This document shows, piece after piece, positions 25,585 to 34,605 of a stretch of DNA of 64,000 bases (the first letter of the stretch is position 1; every line of letters begins with the position of its first letter). The translations under genes and the position numbers were made by a program. The notes beneath the pieces were generated by a model. The model was not told where the DNA came from, did no database searches, and saw only the letters and a list, made by a program, of their open reading frames with translations. Source of the stretch: an uncultured Clostridia bacterium (GTDB taxonomy: Bacteria; Bacillota; Clostridia; Christensenellales; UBA3700); assembly GCA_948471525.1 (NCBI GenBank), contig CAOKSY010000003.1:62001-126000 (forward strand), read 5' to 3'.

Positions 25585-26844
25585 TCATTCCCCCTTAAGA
25601 ACAAATCTGAGTTGTTTGCCTGCGACGGCTTTGCCTATCTGATCTTTATTAAATATCACCGACTCCATTTCGCCGGGCGTTACGATCTGCTTTTTCTTGG
25701 AATATATCTCCTCTCCGTCGACTTCGGCGACAAGTCTCACGTTTTTGAATACGTTGCCTACGCGCATTTTAAACTGAATTTTTTCTGCGGCGCAATCTCT
25801 CGACAAAAACCTCGGAACAACGTATCTAACGCCGTCCGCTCCGCATACGTCCACGTAATCGCGATTAACCTCTCCGCTCTTTATGTATTCTGCCGCGCTT
25901 CTGCCCGCGTCTTCGCTCTCCTTACTTACGAAATCGACGAGATCGTGCACGTGCAATACGTTGCCGCACTCGAATATACCGTCGACCGACGTCATCATAT
26001 TTTCATCCACTTCGGCTCCCCCTGTGATCGGAGAAAGATTTACAGACGCCCCGGCGGCAAGTTCGTTGGAAGGAATAAGTCCCACGCTGAGAAGCAGAGT
26101 ATCGCACTCGATCTCCTTGGCGGTGGACATTATAGGACGCAGTTTTTCATCCACTTGCGCTATGACCACGCTGCTGACTCTGCCCTCGCCTTTTATATCT
26201 ACAACCGTATGCGAGAACATAAGCGGTATATCGAAATCCTTTATGCACTGCACGATATTTCTGTTCAATCCCGAAGAATATGGCATAAGTTCTACTACCG
26301 CTTTTACCTTCGCTCCCTCAAACGTCATTCTGCGCGCCATTATAAGCCCTATATCGCCGCTGCCCAATATGACTACTTCTTTGCCGGGCATATATCCGTC
26401 GATATTGATAAGTTTCTGCGCCGTGCCCGCCGAGAAAATTCCCGCGCATCTGCTGCCGGCTACGTTGATGCCGCCTCTCGGCCTCTCTCTGCATCCGCAA
26501 GCTAAAATAACTGCTTTTGCATTTATTTTCAAAAGTCCGTCGCTCTCGTTGACCGCGGTCACTACCTTATCTTTATTTACTCCGAGCACCGTAGTATCGA
26601 GTTTGTATTCAATACCTCTCTTTTCTACCTCGTCTATATATCTTCCCGCATACTCGGGACCGGTGAGTTCTTCTTTGAAAGTATGCAATCCGAAGCCGTT
26701 GTGGATACACTGATTGAGTATTCCTCCAAGCGACGAGTCGCGTTCGAGTATAAGTATATCGCGCTCTCCGCAATCGTATGCGCTTATCGCCGCCGCAAGC
26801 CCCGCAGGTCCGCCGCCTATAATAACAATATTCTTATCCATCAT
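25585..26844 (-). CDS. FAD-dependent pyridine nucleotide oxidoreductase (glp-associated)
   Basis: This 419-residue flavoprotein is of the two-dinucleotide-fold type. FAD binds at VIIGGGPAGLAAAISA near residue 5, and NAD(P) at VVILGSGDIGLIMARRM near residue 155. ILNQCIHNGFGL contains the Cys-His stretch usual for this glp-associated family. In Bacillota the protein works with the GlpA-like dehydrogenase and DUF1667 to oxidise glycerol-3-phosphate, probably passing electrons to NAD or a quinone. It sits between those two genes with 1-3 bp spacing. The last 80 residues are a small beta domain. Confidence 0.9.
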   Translation of the reverse strand: MMDKNIVIIGGGPAGLAAAISAYDCGERDILILERDSSLGGILNQCIHNGFGLHTFKEELTGPEYAGRYIDEVEKRGIEYKLDTTVLGVNKDKVVTAVNESDGLLKINAKAVILACGCRERPRGGINVAGSRCAGIFSAGTAQKLINIDGYMPGKEVVILGSGDIGLIMARRMTFEGAKVKAVVELMPYSSGLNRNIVQCIKDFDIPLMFSHTVVDIKGEGRVSSVVIAQVDEKLRPIMSTAKEIECDTLLLSVGLIPSNELAAGASVNLSPITGGAEVDENMMTSVDGIFECGNVLHVHDLVDFVSKESEDAGRSAAEYIKSGEVNRDYVDVCGADGVRYVVPRFLSRDCAAEKIQFKMRVGNVFKNVRLVAEVDGEEIYSKKKQIVTPGEMESVIFNKDQIGKAVAGKQLRFVLKGE

Positions 26845-26847
26845 ATA

Positions 26848-28290
26848 TTACCCCTCAGACCTGTTGTTTTTGGCTTTGCCGAATACTATCTTGCCGCCTT
26901 TGCACATCTGTATTTCGTCAAAAGACTTGCCCGTCTCTCTGGCGATTATTTCCATTACGCTCTCGAGACAAAAACCGCTCTGACATTTGCCCATTCCCGC
27001 TCTGGTGCGCCTCTTTACTCCGTCTACGTCTTTTGCGCCTACGGGACGTCTTATCGAATCGACTATCTCGCCTTCGGTGACCACCTCGCATTTACAGATA
27101 ATCTTGCCGTAAAGCGGATTTTGCTTTATCAACTCCGATCTCTCGCTGTCGGACATCGTCGCAAAGTGCGGAATTGCTTTTCTCGTCGCAATAAAATCGT
27201 TTTTCTTGCCCAAAGAAAACTTCGCCGCCATCTCCTCCGCCACATACACCGCTATTGCGGGCGCAGACGTAAGTCCCGGAGACTCTATGCCGGCAACGTT
27301 ATAAAATCCCTTCTTTTCGCTCTCGCCGATAATAAAATCGCCGTCGACGCTGTGCGCTCGCAATCCGCTGAACTGTCTGATGACATAGCGCTTGTTGAGC
27401 GACGGCACGCTTTTGAGCGACTTCGTATATACGCTTTCAAGCCCTTCGTACGTCGTGTATAAGTTCTCTTTATCGTCTACATCGTTCGCCGTAGGTCCGC
27501 TGATTATATTGCCGTGAGTGGTCGGAGCGACAAGCACGCCCTTGCCCATCTTTGTAGGCATTTGGAATATCGTCCTGTCTGCGAGATAACCGCACGTCTT
27601 GTCATACAGCATATATTCGCCTTTTCTTGGGATTATCTTTATCTTCTTTTCGCACACCATATTATTGATATCGTCCGCGTATACTCCGGCGCAATTTATC
27701 ACCGCGTCGGCTACGTACTCGCTGCCGTCCTCGGTAGTCACGCTCCACTTTTCTCCAACGGATTTTATAGATACGACTTTCTTGTCGAATAAAAATTCGC
27801 AGCCGTTGGTTGCGGCGTTTTCGGCATAGGCGATAGCCATCTCATAGGGACTTACTATACCCGAAGTCTTTGCATACAACGCGCCTACTACCTCTTCGCT
27901 CACGTAAGGCTCGAGCTGTCTCGCCTTCTCGGCGGTGATCACTTCAAGCCCCTCTACTCCGTTGTCTACGCCTCTGTTGTAAAGTTCTCCCAATCTAGGG
28001 AAATCTTCCTTATCGAAACAAAGCACCAACGCGCCGTTGCGTCTGAAAGGAAAATCGAGTTCCTTGCTCAGTTTGTCAAACATAGCGTTGCCAAGCAAAT
28101 TGAACTTTGCCTTCAGCGTGCCCGGTTTTGCGTCGAAACCTGCGTGAACTATGCCCGAATTAGCCTTGGTCGTGCCGCAACTTACGTCGTTGCAACTTTC
28201 CAGAACAACGATATCGGCGTCGTAACGGCTGAGTTCCCTAGCCACTGCGCAACCTACTATACCGCCGCCTATTATAATTATTTTTCTCAT
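26848..28290 (-). CDS. glpA: Glycerol-3-phosphate dehydrogenase, GlpA-like with BFD-like domain
   Basis: This 480-residue FAD enzyme oxidises glycerol-3-phosphate to dihydroxyacetone phosphate. The FAD motif IIGGGIVGCAVARELSRYD is at residues 4-22, and CGTTKANSGIVHAGFD is the family segment near residue 37. Residues 395-460 form a BFD-like [2Fe-2S] domain with ICKCEVVTEGEIVDSI and AGMGKCQSGFC, giving four Cys. It lacks membrane segments. It is the first gene of the glpA/oxidoreductase/DUF1667-GlpK operon, preceded by AAGAGG and a strong promoter. Confidence 0.93.
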   Translation of the reverse strand: MRKIIIIGGGIVGCAVARELSRYDADIVVLESCNDVSCGTTKANSGIVHAGFDAKPGTLKAKFNLLGNAMFDKLSKELDFPFRRNGALVLCFDKEDFPRLGELYNRGVDNGVEGLEVITAEKARQLEPYVSEEVVGALYAKTSGIVSPYEMAIAYAENAATNGCEFLFDKKVVSIKSVGEKWSVTTEDGSEYVADAVINCAGVYADDINNMVCEKKIKIIPRKGEYMLYDKTCGYLADRTIFQMPTKMGKGVLVAPTTHGNIISGPTANDVDDKENLYTTYEGLESVYTKSLKSVPSLNKRYVIRQFSGLRAHSVDGDFIIGESEKKGFYNVAGIESPGLTSAPAIAVYVAEEMAAKFSLGKKNDFIATRKAIPHFATMSDSERSELIKQNPLYGKIICKCEVVTEGEIVDSIRRPVGAKDVDGVKRRTRAGMGKCQSGFCLESVMEIIARETGKSFDEIQMCKGGKIVFGKAKNNRSEG

Positions 28291-28322
28291 AAAACCTCTT
28301 ATATAAATTGTCTTACCGATAT

Positions 28323-28351
28323 ATTATATCACGCGCGAAATACAAATTCAA
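28323..28351 (-). promoter_or_regulatory. glp operon promoter
   Basis: TTGAAT and TATAAT are separated by 17 bases on the minus strand, about 35 bases before the glpA start codon. I see no operator palindrome next to it. Confidence 0.8.
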
Positions 28352-28455
28352 TACCATTTCATATTTTGGATATCCAAGTCGAACAAAGATAAATATTTTG
28401 TCGGATTTTCTGATTGGACATTGCCAAAACTTTGTCAAATACGGCGATATATGTC

Positions 28456-28563
28456 TTATGATTTTAAGGTTTTTTGTAAGTTTTTCAAAAATAGTTCTGC
28501 AGCCCTGGTTATATTCTGCTTTCTGGCAACTGTCGAAAAATACCTGAGTTCTCTAAGTTCCAT
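28456..28563 (-). pseudogene. LysR-family regulator, N-terminal remnant
   Basis: From ATG at 28563 the frame encodes MELRELRYFSTVARKQNITR and then AAELF, the first helix and turn of a LysR DNA-binding domain. It then changes into LKNLQKTLKS and stops, with no recognition helix and no effector domain. The sequence downstream to 28300 does not resume LysR homology. This is a truncated gene, divergent from the acetyltransferase gene it may once have controlled. The remainder of 28291-28684 holds the two promoters and nothing else I can identify. Confidence 0.7.
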
Positions 28564-28637
28564 AGCTCTCTCTTTTTTTGTATTATAATCTTCTAATCTA
28601 TGCTTGTCAATTATAGTATTATATAAAACATAAGCAT

Positions 28638-28666
28638 TTGACATATCGCATTGAGTGAAATAAAAT
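28638..28666 (+). promoter_or_regulatory. Promoter of the acetyltransferase gene
   Basis: TTGACA and TAAAAT are separated by 17 bases, and ATAGGAGATAAGAG precedes the ATG at 28685. Confidence 0.75.
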
Positions 28667-28684
28667 AAACATAGGAGATAAGAG

Positions 28685-29290
28685 ATGAACAGCGCCCTAT
28701 TCAAAAAAGAAATGTCCAAACAAACATATATAGTCGCCGGATCGAAAATGCACGAATATATGCACGAAAGCGCCGAACGGGCAAGAGAGATCACTATGCA
28801 AATGAACGGCAGTTTTCATACCGCTCAAGAATTGCGCGACCTCTTTTCTAAGCTTACCGGACAATGCGTGGACGGCGGATTTAATATATTCCCGCCATTC
28901 TTTACCGACTACGGACAAAATCTCCAAGTGGGCAAAGACGTATTCATAAATTCGGGATGCTGTTTTCAAGATCAAGGCGGGATAGTCATAGGCGACGGCT
29001 GTCTTATAGGTCAGCAGGTGGTAATAGCAACGCTAAATCACGACCAAGACCCTATATCAAGAAAGAGTATGACTCCCTCTCCCGTCAAGATAGGCAACAA
29101 CGTATGGATAGGCGCTCACGCCACTGTCTGTCCTGGAGTAACCGTCGGCGACAACGCTATAATCGCCGCGGGCGCGGTCGTGACAAAATACGTGCCGTCT
29201 TGCTCGATAGTAGCCGGCGTACCCGCCAAAATAATAAAAACCATTAAAACGTCTTACTCTGATAAAGCGGCAAGACATATAAATGAATAG
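28685..29290 (+). CDS. maa: Maltose/galactoside O-acetyltransferase (hexapeptide repeat)
   Basis: This 201-residue trimeric left-handed beta-helix acetyltransferase uses acetyl-CoA to acetylate a sugar hydroxyl. The N-terminal Maa-type helices (ARREITMQMNG-like segment) are followed by GLTGxCVDGGFNIFPPF-type sequence. The hexapeptide ladder includes ATLNHDQDP with the catalytic His, then IGNNVWIGAHATVCPGV, NAIIAAGAVVTK and the closing VAGVPAKIIKTI. Sugar specificity cannot be set. It is followed 21 bp later by the alcohol dehydrogenase gene. Confidence 0.9.
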   Translation: MNSALFKKEMSKQTYIVAGSKMHEYMHESAERAREITMQMNGSFHTAQELRDLFSKLTGQCVDGGFNIFPPFFTDYGQNLQVGKDVFINSGCCFQDQGGIVIGDGCLIGQQVVIATLNHDQDPISRKSMTPSPVKIGNNVWIGAHATVCPGVTVGDNAIIAAGAVVTKYVPSCSIVAGVPAKIIKTIKTSYSDKAARHINE

Positions 29291-29311
29291 ATAAAAAGGA
29301 GATCGATTATT

Positions 29312-30478
29312 ATGTTGGGAAATTTCACTTATTGCAATCCTACAAAACTTTATTTCGGAAAAGACGCTCTCGACGGGCTTGAATTGGAATTGCCTAAGTA
29401 CGGAAAAAGCGTACTTCTGGTATACGGAGGAGGTTCCGCAAAGAAAAACGGCATCTACGACAAAGTGGTCAAAATACTCAAAGCCCACGGCAAACAAATA
29501 TACGAAGACAGCGGCGTTATGCCCAATCCTACCTCTGAGAAACTAAATGAAGGCATTGCCCGAGCAAGAGCGGCAAAAGCCGATCTGATCCTAGCCGTCG
29601 GCGGCGGATCGGTATGCGATTATGCAAAAGCGGTATCGGTATCGGTAAACTGCAACGACGACGCTTGGGATAAGTATTTTATCAGATTCGAAGAACCGAC
29701 CTGCGAAATAGTCCCTGTGGGCTGCGTCCTTACAATGGTAGGTACCGGAAGCGAAATGAACGGCGGATCGGTCATCACAAACCACGCGCAAAAACTCAAG
29801 ATCGGACACGTATTTGAAGAAAGCGTATTCCCCAAATTTTCTATACTCAATCCCGAGTTTACTTTCACTCTTCCCAAGTATCAGATGATATCGGGAATAT
29901 ACGATATAATGTCGCATATCCTCGAGCAATACTTCTCCGGAACCGACGACAACACGAGCGACTATATAATGGAAGGACTTCTCCGCTCCCTTATTCACAG
30001 CGCGAACGTAGCTGTCGAAGATCCCGAAAATTACGAGGCGAGAAGCAATATTATGTGGACTGCTACCTGGGCTTTGAACACGCTTGTCGATAAAGGAAAA
30101 TCAACGGATTGGATGGTGCATATGATCGCTCAGGCAGTCGCGGCGCACACCGACTCCACTCACGGAATGACGTTGGCGGCGGTATCACTGCCGTACTACA
30201 GATACATTCTCCCCTACGGTTTACAAAAATTCGCGCGTTACGCCGTAAACGTATGGAACGTAGATCCTCATGAAAAATCAGACGCGCAAGTAGCCGAAGA
30301 AGGTTTGGCGGCCATGGAAGATTGGATGAAAAAGATAGGTCTTGTAATGAATATAACTCAATGCGGAGCCGACGCGTCAATGATAGACGGTATAGTCAAA
30401 AGCACTGTGATAATGGACGGCGGATATAAGGTTCTAAACGGCGAAGAAATAAGCAATATACTCAAAGCAAGCCTGTAA
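29312..30478 (+). CDS. Iron-containing alcohol dehydrogenase (BDH/YqhD type)
   Basis: This 388-residue group III alcohol dehydrogenase reduces aldehydes with NAD(P)H. The nucleotide-binding motif VGGGSVCDYAKAVSV lies near residue 95, and family metal ligands are in IMSHILEQYFSG (near 205) and AHTDSTHGMTLA (near 285). The GGGS plus the butanol dehydrogenase-like ending place it with BdhA/YqhD. Typical roles are fermentative alcohol formation or detoxifying short aldehydes. AAAGGAG lies before the ATG. It is probably cotranscribed with the acetyltransferase and flavodoxin genes. Confidence 0.93.
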   Translation: MLGNFTYCNPTKLYFGKDALDGLELELPKYGKSVLLVYGGGSAKKNGIYDKVVKILKAHGKQIYEDSGVMPNPTSEKLNEGIARARAAKADLILAVGGGSVCDYAKAVSVSVNCNDDAWDKYFIRFEEPTCEIVPVGCVLTMVGTGSEMNGGSVITNHAQKLKIGHVFEESVFPKFSILNPEFTFTLPKYQMISGIYDIMSHILEQYFSGTDDNTSDYIMEGLLRSLIHSANVAVEDPENYEARSNIMWTATWALNTLVDKGKSTDWMVHMIAQAVAAHTDSTHGMTLAAVSLPYYRYILPYGLQKFARYAVNVWNVDPHEKSDAQVAEEGLAAMEDWMKKIGLVMNITQCGADASMIDGIVKSTVIMDGGYKVLNGEEISNILKASL

Positions 30479-30504
30479 TAAATCTATAGTAATGTACATA
30501 TAAA

Positions 30505-30999
30505 ATGAACAAAAATATTCTGGTAGCATATTTCTCCTGCAGCGGAGCGACTGAAAAAGCGGCGAAAAGATTGGCGACGGCAGTCGGCGCTGATCTATAC
30601 TCTATCCAACCTGCCATTCCCTATACGGCGGCAGATCTCGATTGGACTGATAAGAAAAGCCGCTCAAGCGTTGAGATGAGCAACCCCGACTTCCGCCCGC
30701 AAATCGCAAATCGAGCGGAAAACATCTCGCAGTACGATACTGTATTCATAGGCTTTCCTATATGGTGGTACGTAGCTCCCACGATAATCAATACTTTTTT
30801 GGAAAGTTACGACTTCGCAGGCAAAACGCTTATCCCATTTGCAACTTCCGGTGGAAGCGGTTTTGGAAAGACGGAAAATATACTCTCGTCTATCTGCTCT
30901 GATAAAGCGATATGGAAAAAGGGAAAACTGCTTAACGGTAATATATCAGAAGACGATTTGATCAAATGGGCGGCACTTCTTGGCTTAAAAAACAACTGA
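30505..30999 (+). CDS. Flavodoxin-like protein
   Basis: This 164-residue protein has the flavodoxin-4 fold. ILVAYFSCSGATEKAAKRLA at residues 5-24 binds the FMN phosphate, and FIGFPIWWYVAPTIINTFLE near residue 90 and FATSGGSGFGKT near 120 contact the flavin ring. This subgroup includes quinone- or disulfide-reducing flavodoxins found beside alcohol dehydrogenases. No ribosome site is visible before the ATG, and the gene probably depends on the upstream message. A strong terminator follows. Confidence 0.9.
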   Translation: MNKNILVAYFSCSGATEKAAKRLATAVGADLYSIQPAIPYTAADLDWTDKKSRSSVEMSNPDFRPQIANRAENISQYDTVFIGFPIWWYVAPTIINTFLESYDFAGKTLIPFATSGGSGFGKTENILSSICSDKAIWKKGKLLNGNISEDDLIKWAALLGLKNN

Positions 31000-31006
31000 C
31001 GAATAC

Positions 31007-31037
31007 AAAAGCCGCGACGGTAAAAGTTGCGGCTTTT
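31007..31037 (+). terminator. Terminator after the flavodoxin gene
   Basis: The stem AAAAGCCGC/GCGGCTTTT with a short A-rich loop lies 8 bases after the flavodoxin stop. Confidence 0.9.
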
Positions 31038-31167
31038 GTACCTATTATTTGAATATTAACCTACTTATCAAATCTAGACTTTGATTTGATACGAATGACT
31101 GCAGTTCGACAACAGTCTCTTTGTTTCCGCCGCAATTTGTGCTGCCGCCTTAAATTCAAATCTTATA

Positions 31168-31917
31168 TTACTTTTTTCTCATCATCCAACGAATAAGACT
31201 TACAGCCAACGGCACTATACAACCAAAATTTACAACGCCGAAGGTAATCATTGCCGCTTTTACCAAAGTGCCGTTTTCGAGTAACATAGACGCGATCAAA
31301 AAAATTATCGAGGCAAACAGCAGTATGCCGAAAACACGGAGCAGGATCTTAACGAATTTCTGCTTGAAAAACGCCCTTTCAATTCCGTATACGGAATCGA
31401 GTTTATAAATTTCTTCAGTAAACTTTTCGCTTACGATCACAAAATTTCCGTCGATCTTGATCTTGACTTCTTCAAGTTCTTTCAAATACCTAAATTCGTT
31501 TATGTCAAAAAGATAGTCGGTCGTGAAAGTTTTATCTACCCCACCGTCGTTATATGACAGGACAAGCGCATATTTTATATTCGTATTAGTACGTTTGCCG
31601 AAACTTGCACGTTTGTAATCTATAATTCGCGCGAGAGACTCTATTCCCTTTTCCCTTGTCCTATTCTCCCTTATCCATAGATATATCTGTTTGCCGCCCA
31701 TAATGAGAGCGGTCATGCCAAATCCCATAAGAGCCAAAATAATTATAATCGGAAGGATTATAGCCGGACCGAGATCGGAAATCGTGCCATATTTAATCAA
31801 ACCCTTTATAGCGTTTACCGATATAGCTATTCCCAATGCGGTAAAAATTCCGCCGACCGTCAATTGCAACGCTATTTCCGAAACGCAATATCCTCTTCTT
31901 TTTACTTCTTTACTCAT
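31168..31917 (-). CDS. Uncharacterised four-helix membrane protein
   Basis: This 249-residue protein has two hydrophobic segments near the N-terminus (about residues 13-35 and 48-75), a middle soluble domain of roughly 100 residues rich in beta strands (YKRASFGKRTNTNIKYAL, TFTTDYLFDINEFRYL), and two C-terminal segments (about 185-210 and 218-240). This arrangement resembles small DUF3592-like proteins with an extracytoplasmic beta domain, but I cannot assign a family. It is monocistronic. Confidence 0.65.
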   Translation of the reverse strand: MSKEVKRRGYCVSEIALQLTVGGIFTALGIAISVNAIKGLIKYGTISDLGPAIILPIIIILALMGFGMTALIMGGKQIYLWIRENRTREKGIESLARIIDYKRASFGKRTNTNIKYALVLSYNDGGVDKTFTTDYLFDINEFRYLKELEEVKIKIDGNFVIVSEKFTEEIYKLDSVYGIERAFFKQKFVKILLRVFGILLFASIIFLIASMLLENGTLVKAAMITFGVVNFGCIVPLAVSLIRWMMRKK

Positions 31918-32392
31918 TGTTTACCTAAATTACAGTTATATATGTTCTTCGGGGAAATTATAGCAAATACAAAAATTTATTGCAAGCGCGGACGAATAAA
32001 AATTTTGTCCGTCCATCCGCGCTTGCGATATGTAAAACTTTTATTGATCGCAAAATCATAACTTGCATTTGAAGCAATACGCCTACACATTCGAGCCGCC
32101 TTGCTCCTTGAATATTTTATGAGCGCTAACGAAAGATTGGTGCAACAGACTTATTTTTGTTTTTATCCCAAGTGTGAGACAATATATCATTTAAAACCAA
32201 TCGACTGTCAGCCTTGTATAGCCGTACAGTTTTTCCAAATCACTCAACAGCCTTTCCAATTCAGTCCATCAAAATACGGATTTGAATTTCTTATTTATTT
32301 CATCTAATTATCATTGAAAAAATCAAGAAAGAACAAAGAAAAAGAAACCGAAAACTCGGTTTCTCAATCTGGGTGTTCGTATACCCCTGTTA
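31918..32392. other. 475-base region with no gene
   Basis: The one clear element is a long hairpin at 31983-32029 with a perfect GCAAGCGCGGA/TCCGCGCTTGC stem and A/T runs inside it. On the minus strand, 32190-32260 contains a short frame (LLSDLEKLYGYTRLTVDWF) without a start, which could be a gene tail. A 68-codon plus-strand frame at 32101 has no protein-like signal. Nothing else is recognisable. Confidence 0.5.
32344..32363 (-). terminator. tRNA-Arg terminator
   Basis: The stem GAAACCGA/TCGGTTTC is followed by TTTTTCTTTG on the minus strand, about 30 bases after the tRNA CCA end. Confidence 0.85.
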
Positions 32393-32469
32393 TGGTGCAC
32401 CCAAAGAGACTCGAACTCCCAACCTTTCGGTCCGTAGCCGAACGCTCTATCCAATTGAGCTATGAGTGC
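32393..32469 (-). tRNA. tRNA-Arg (ACG)
   Basis: The cloverleaf is complete: acceptor GCACTCA/TGGGTGC, D arm GCTC/GAGC, anticodon stem TTCGG/CCGAA with loop CTACGGA (anticodon ACG, Arg), T arm GGGAG/CTCTT with loop TTCGAGT, and an encoded CCA. Confidence 0.95.
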
Positions 32470-32489
32470 ATAATGGGATGTTCTTTGAT

Positions 32490-32518
32490 ATTATAGTGAA
32501 TTTATCGATGTTTGTCAA
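32490..32518 (-). promoter_or_regulatory. tRNA-Arg promoter
   Basis: Consensus TTGACA and TATAAT are separated by 17 bases on the minus strand, about 20 bases before the mature tRNA. Confidence 0.9.
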
Positions 32519-32538
32519 GCGAAAAAGAAGCTATAAAT

Positions 32539-33801
32539 TTACGCCTTTTCCGACAGTCTGTATTGCTCCGAAAAAGATGCGTAAATCGGCAGTTCGACTG
32601 TAAACTTAGTGTATTTTCCCAATTCGCTCTGACAATATATCTCGCCTTTGAGCGACTGCACTATTGAATGCGCGATACTCAATCCCAGTCCGAAAGAATT
32701 GGCAGTTTCTTTATGCGAAGTATCCACTTTGAAAAAACGGCGGAATATATTATTTATATTTTCTTGACTAATGCCCTCTCCTGTGTTATAACACGTCAAC
32801 ACGGCATTGCGGCGCTGCCTTTTCAATTCTACGGTAATTTTTCCGTTGTTGGGTGTATACTTTATCGCGTTGTCCACGAGAATACCGAGTAGTTTTTCTA
32901 TCTCCGACTTAGAGGCAAAAATTTTTATATCTTTATCGGCGCTATACGACAGTTCGATCGCTTTTTCATAACAAGGAGCCTCGAAAGAAAGCATCATTCC
33001 CTCGATGATATCGTTGACTATCAACGCTTCCCTCTCGACGTGAGACTTGTTGGACTCCAATCTAGTAAGTTCCAACATATCCAGAATAAGCGTATTCATT
33101 CTATTCACTTGATACTCTGCGGATTCCAACCACTTCATATTATCAGCTACCGTTGCCTCCGGATCGCTTCCGATAAGCTCGAGATTTGTGCGCACTATAG
33201 TAATAGGTGTCTTCAACTCATGCGAAGCGTTGGCGATAAGTTCCTGCTGACGTTCGAAGGACTGCTTGACCGGTTCGATTGCTTTTTTTGCGTAGAAATA
33301 ATAAAACGCAAGAATGAAAAGCATACACAAAACCATTACGCAAAACAGCGTAATGCCGAGCGTACGCAAATTCTCATACGTATCCGTATAATCCATCACG
33401 ACAAATTTACGCATCCAAGTGCCGTTTTCCAACACGACCGACGAATCGTAGATATACTTATTGCCGCTCGAAGATGAAAACTTATTGGATTCCGAAGTAT
33501 TTGTAATGACGTAATTCTCTACTTCTACTATCTCGTCGCTGGAAAACGCGTCGAGCAAAACGCGCGAAGATACGCTCTCGGTAGTATCGTCATAAAATAC
33601 GTAAATAAATTTTTCGCTGTGTACGTTATCGAAATACGGTCTGGTATTTGCCTTGAGCAATGAACTCTCCACCTTTGCCATTGCTTCCGTATGCGATACG
33701 GAAAATACCAGCGAACAGGCAACTATAATCAATATCCACCCTATTGCCACGGGAAGATAAAAGAATTTACGTTGAAGTTTTTTTAATATTCTGTCATCCA
33801 T
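32539..33801 (-). CDS. Sensor histidine kinase
   Basis: This 420-residue membrane kinase has transmembrane segments near residues 16-36 and 140-165 that flank an extracytoplasmic sensor of about 100 residues. The H-box NASHELKTPITIVRTNLE follows near residue 195 (phospho-accepting His), then the N-box DNAIKYTPNNG near 310 and the G-box GLGLSIAHSIV near 375. No HAMP domain is obvious. The ATG at 33801 overlaps the TGA of the response regulator (TGATG), so the pair is translationally coupled. The signal is unknown. Confidence 0.93.
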   Translation of the reverse strand: MDDRILKKLQRKFFYLPVAIGWILIIVACSLVFSVSHTEAMAKVESSLLKANTRPYFDNVHSEKFIYVFYDDTTESVSSRVLLDAFSSDEIVEVENYVITNTSESNKFSSSSGNKYIYDSSVVLENGTWMRKFVVMDYTDTYENLRTLGITLFCVMVLCMLFILAFYYFYAKKAIEPVKQSFERQQELIANASHELKTPITIVRTNLELIGSDPEATVADNMKWLESAEYQVNRMNTLILDMLELTRLESNKSHVEREALIVNDIIEGMMLSFEAPCYEKAIELSYSADKDIKIFASKSEIEKLLGILVDNAIKYTPNNGKITVELKRQRRNAVLTCYNTGEGISQENINNIFRRFFKVDTSHKETANSFGLGLSIAHSIVQSLKGEIYCQSELGKYTKFTVELPIYASFSEQYRLSEKA

Positions 33802-34490
33802 CAATCTTGATTTTTAGGCATGAGCTGATATCCTACTCCTCTTACCGAACTGATCGCAAAATCAGCGTCTATGTAATTGAGTTTTTTTCTCAGAAAAGAT
33901 ATGAATACTTCCAAACTGTTTGACTCGAAATCGTTTTCCAATCCCCACACCTTATTTATAAGGGACTCTTTCTCCGCAACGTGCCTAGGTCTTTCAAAAA
34001 AATATCTAATTATATCGAACTCTTTCTGAGACAGCTTGACGCTCTTCTGCTGACTTTGATTGTACAACTGAAAAGTCGATAGATTGAGACTTACGTTGCC
34101 GAACGTAATAATGTTGTCCGGAGTCGCGTCCGTCTTTCGTCTTAGCAATGCGCGGATACGCGCGAGAAGTTCCGCCGTAGAAAAGGGCTTGGGCAGATAG
34201 TCGTCCGCGCCGAGATCCAATCCTTTGACTTTGTTATATTCCTGCGTAAGCGCAGTCAGCATAATGATAGGCGTGGTGATACGCTGTTTTCTCAACTCGG
34301 TCAAGACGTCAAATCCGTTTTTCTTTGGCATCATAACATCCAAAATGATAAGATCGTAAATATCAGCCAAAGCGTAATTAAGTCCGCTTTCTCCGTCGTT
34401 GGCGATCTGCACTTCGTACTTTTCTTTCTGCAACACCGTCTTGAGCACGTCGCACAGACTCATTGAATCTTCTACAAGTAAAATTCTCAT
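33801..34490 (-). CDS. OmpR-family response regulator
   Basis: This 229-residue regulator has a receiver domain at residues 1-120 (acidic pair LLVEDS, phosphorylated Asp in LIILDVMMPK, Thr/Ala and Lys in LPKPFS) and a winged-helix DNA-binding domain at 130-225 (LSQKEFDIIRYFFE, ISFLRKKLNYIDADFAISSVRGVGYQL). GGAGGAAATT precedes the ATG. It is the first gene of a two-gene operon with the overlapping kinase gene. No target site could be deduced. Confidence 0.95.
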   Translation of the reverse strand: MRILLVEDSMSLCDVLKTVLQKEKYEVQIANDGESGLNYALADIYDLIILDVMMPKKNGFDVLTELRKQRITTPIIMLTALTQEYNKVKGLDLGADDYLPKPFSTAELLARIRALLRRKTDATPDNIITFGNVSLNLSTFQLYNQSQQKSVKLSQKEFDIIRYFFERPRHVAEKESLINKVWGLENDFESNSLEVFISFLRKKLNYIDADFAISSVRGVGYQLMPKNQD

Positions 34491-34567
34491 AATTTCCTCC
34501 TATACTAATTATTATATAAAAGAATTACGTATTTTTCAATATTTTTAATACAAACTATAGACAAAAA

Positions 34568-34595
34568 AATTCGGAAGCCCGCAGACTTCCGAATT
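34568..34595 (-). terminator. Terminator of the 719-residue protein gene
   Basis: The stem AATTCGGAAG/CTTCCGAATT is followed by TTTTTTT on the minus strand, 10 bases after the stop at 34606. Confidence 0.9.
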
Positions 34596-34605
34596 GACGT
34601 CTCCT

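Noticed and set aside
28456..28794. A longer hydrophobic N-terminus in front of the LysR remnant
   Set aside because: The extension uses sequence of the divergent acetyltransferase region. The LysR-like start is the ATG at 28563.
32101..32307. A 68-codon plus-strand frame in the 31.9-32.4 kb gap
   Set aside because: It has no ribosome site, an AT-driven composition and no recognisable domain.
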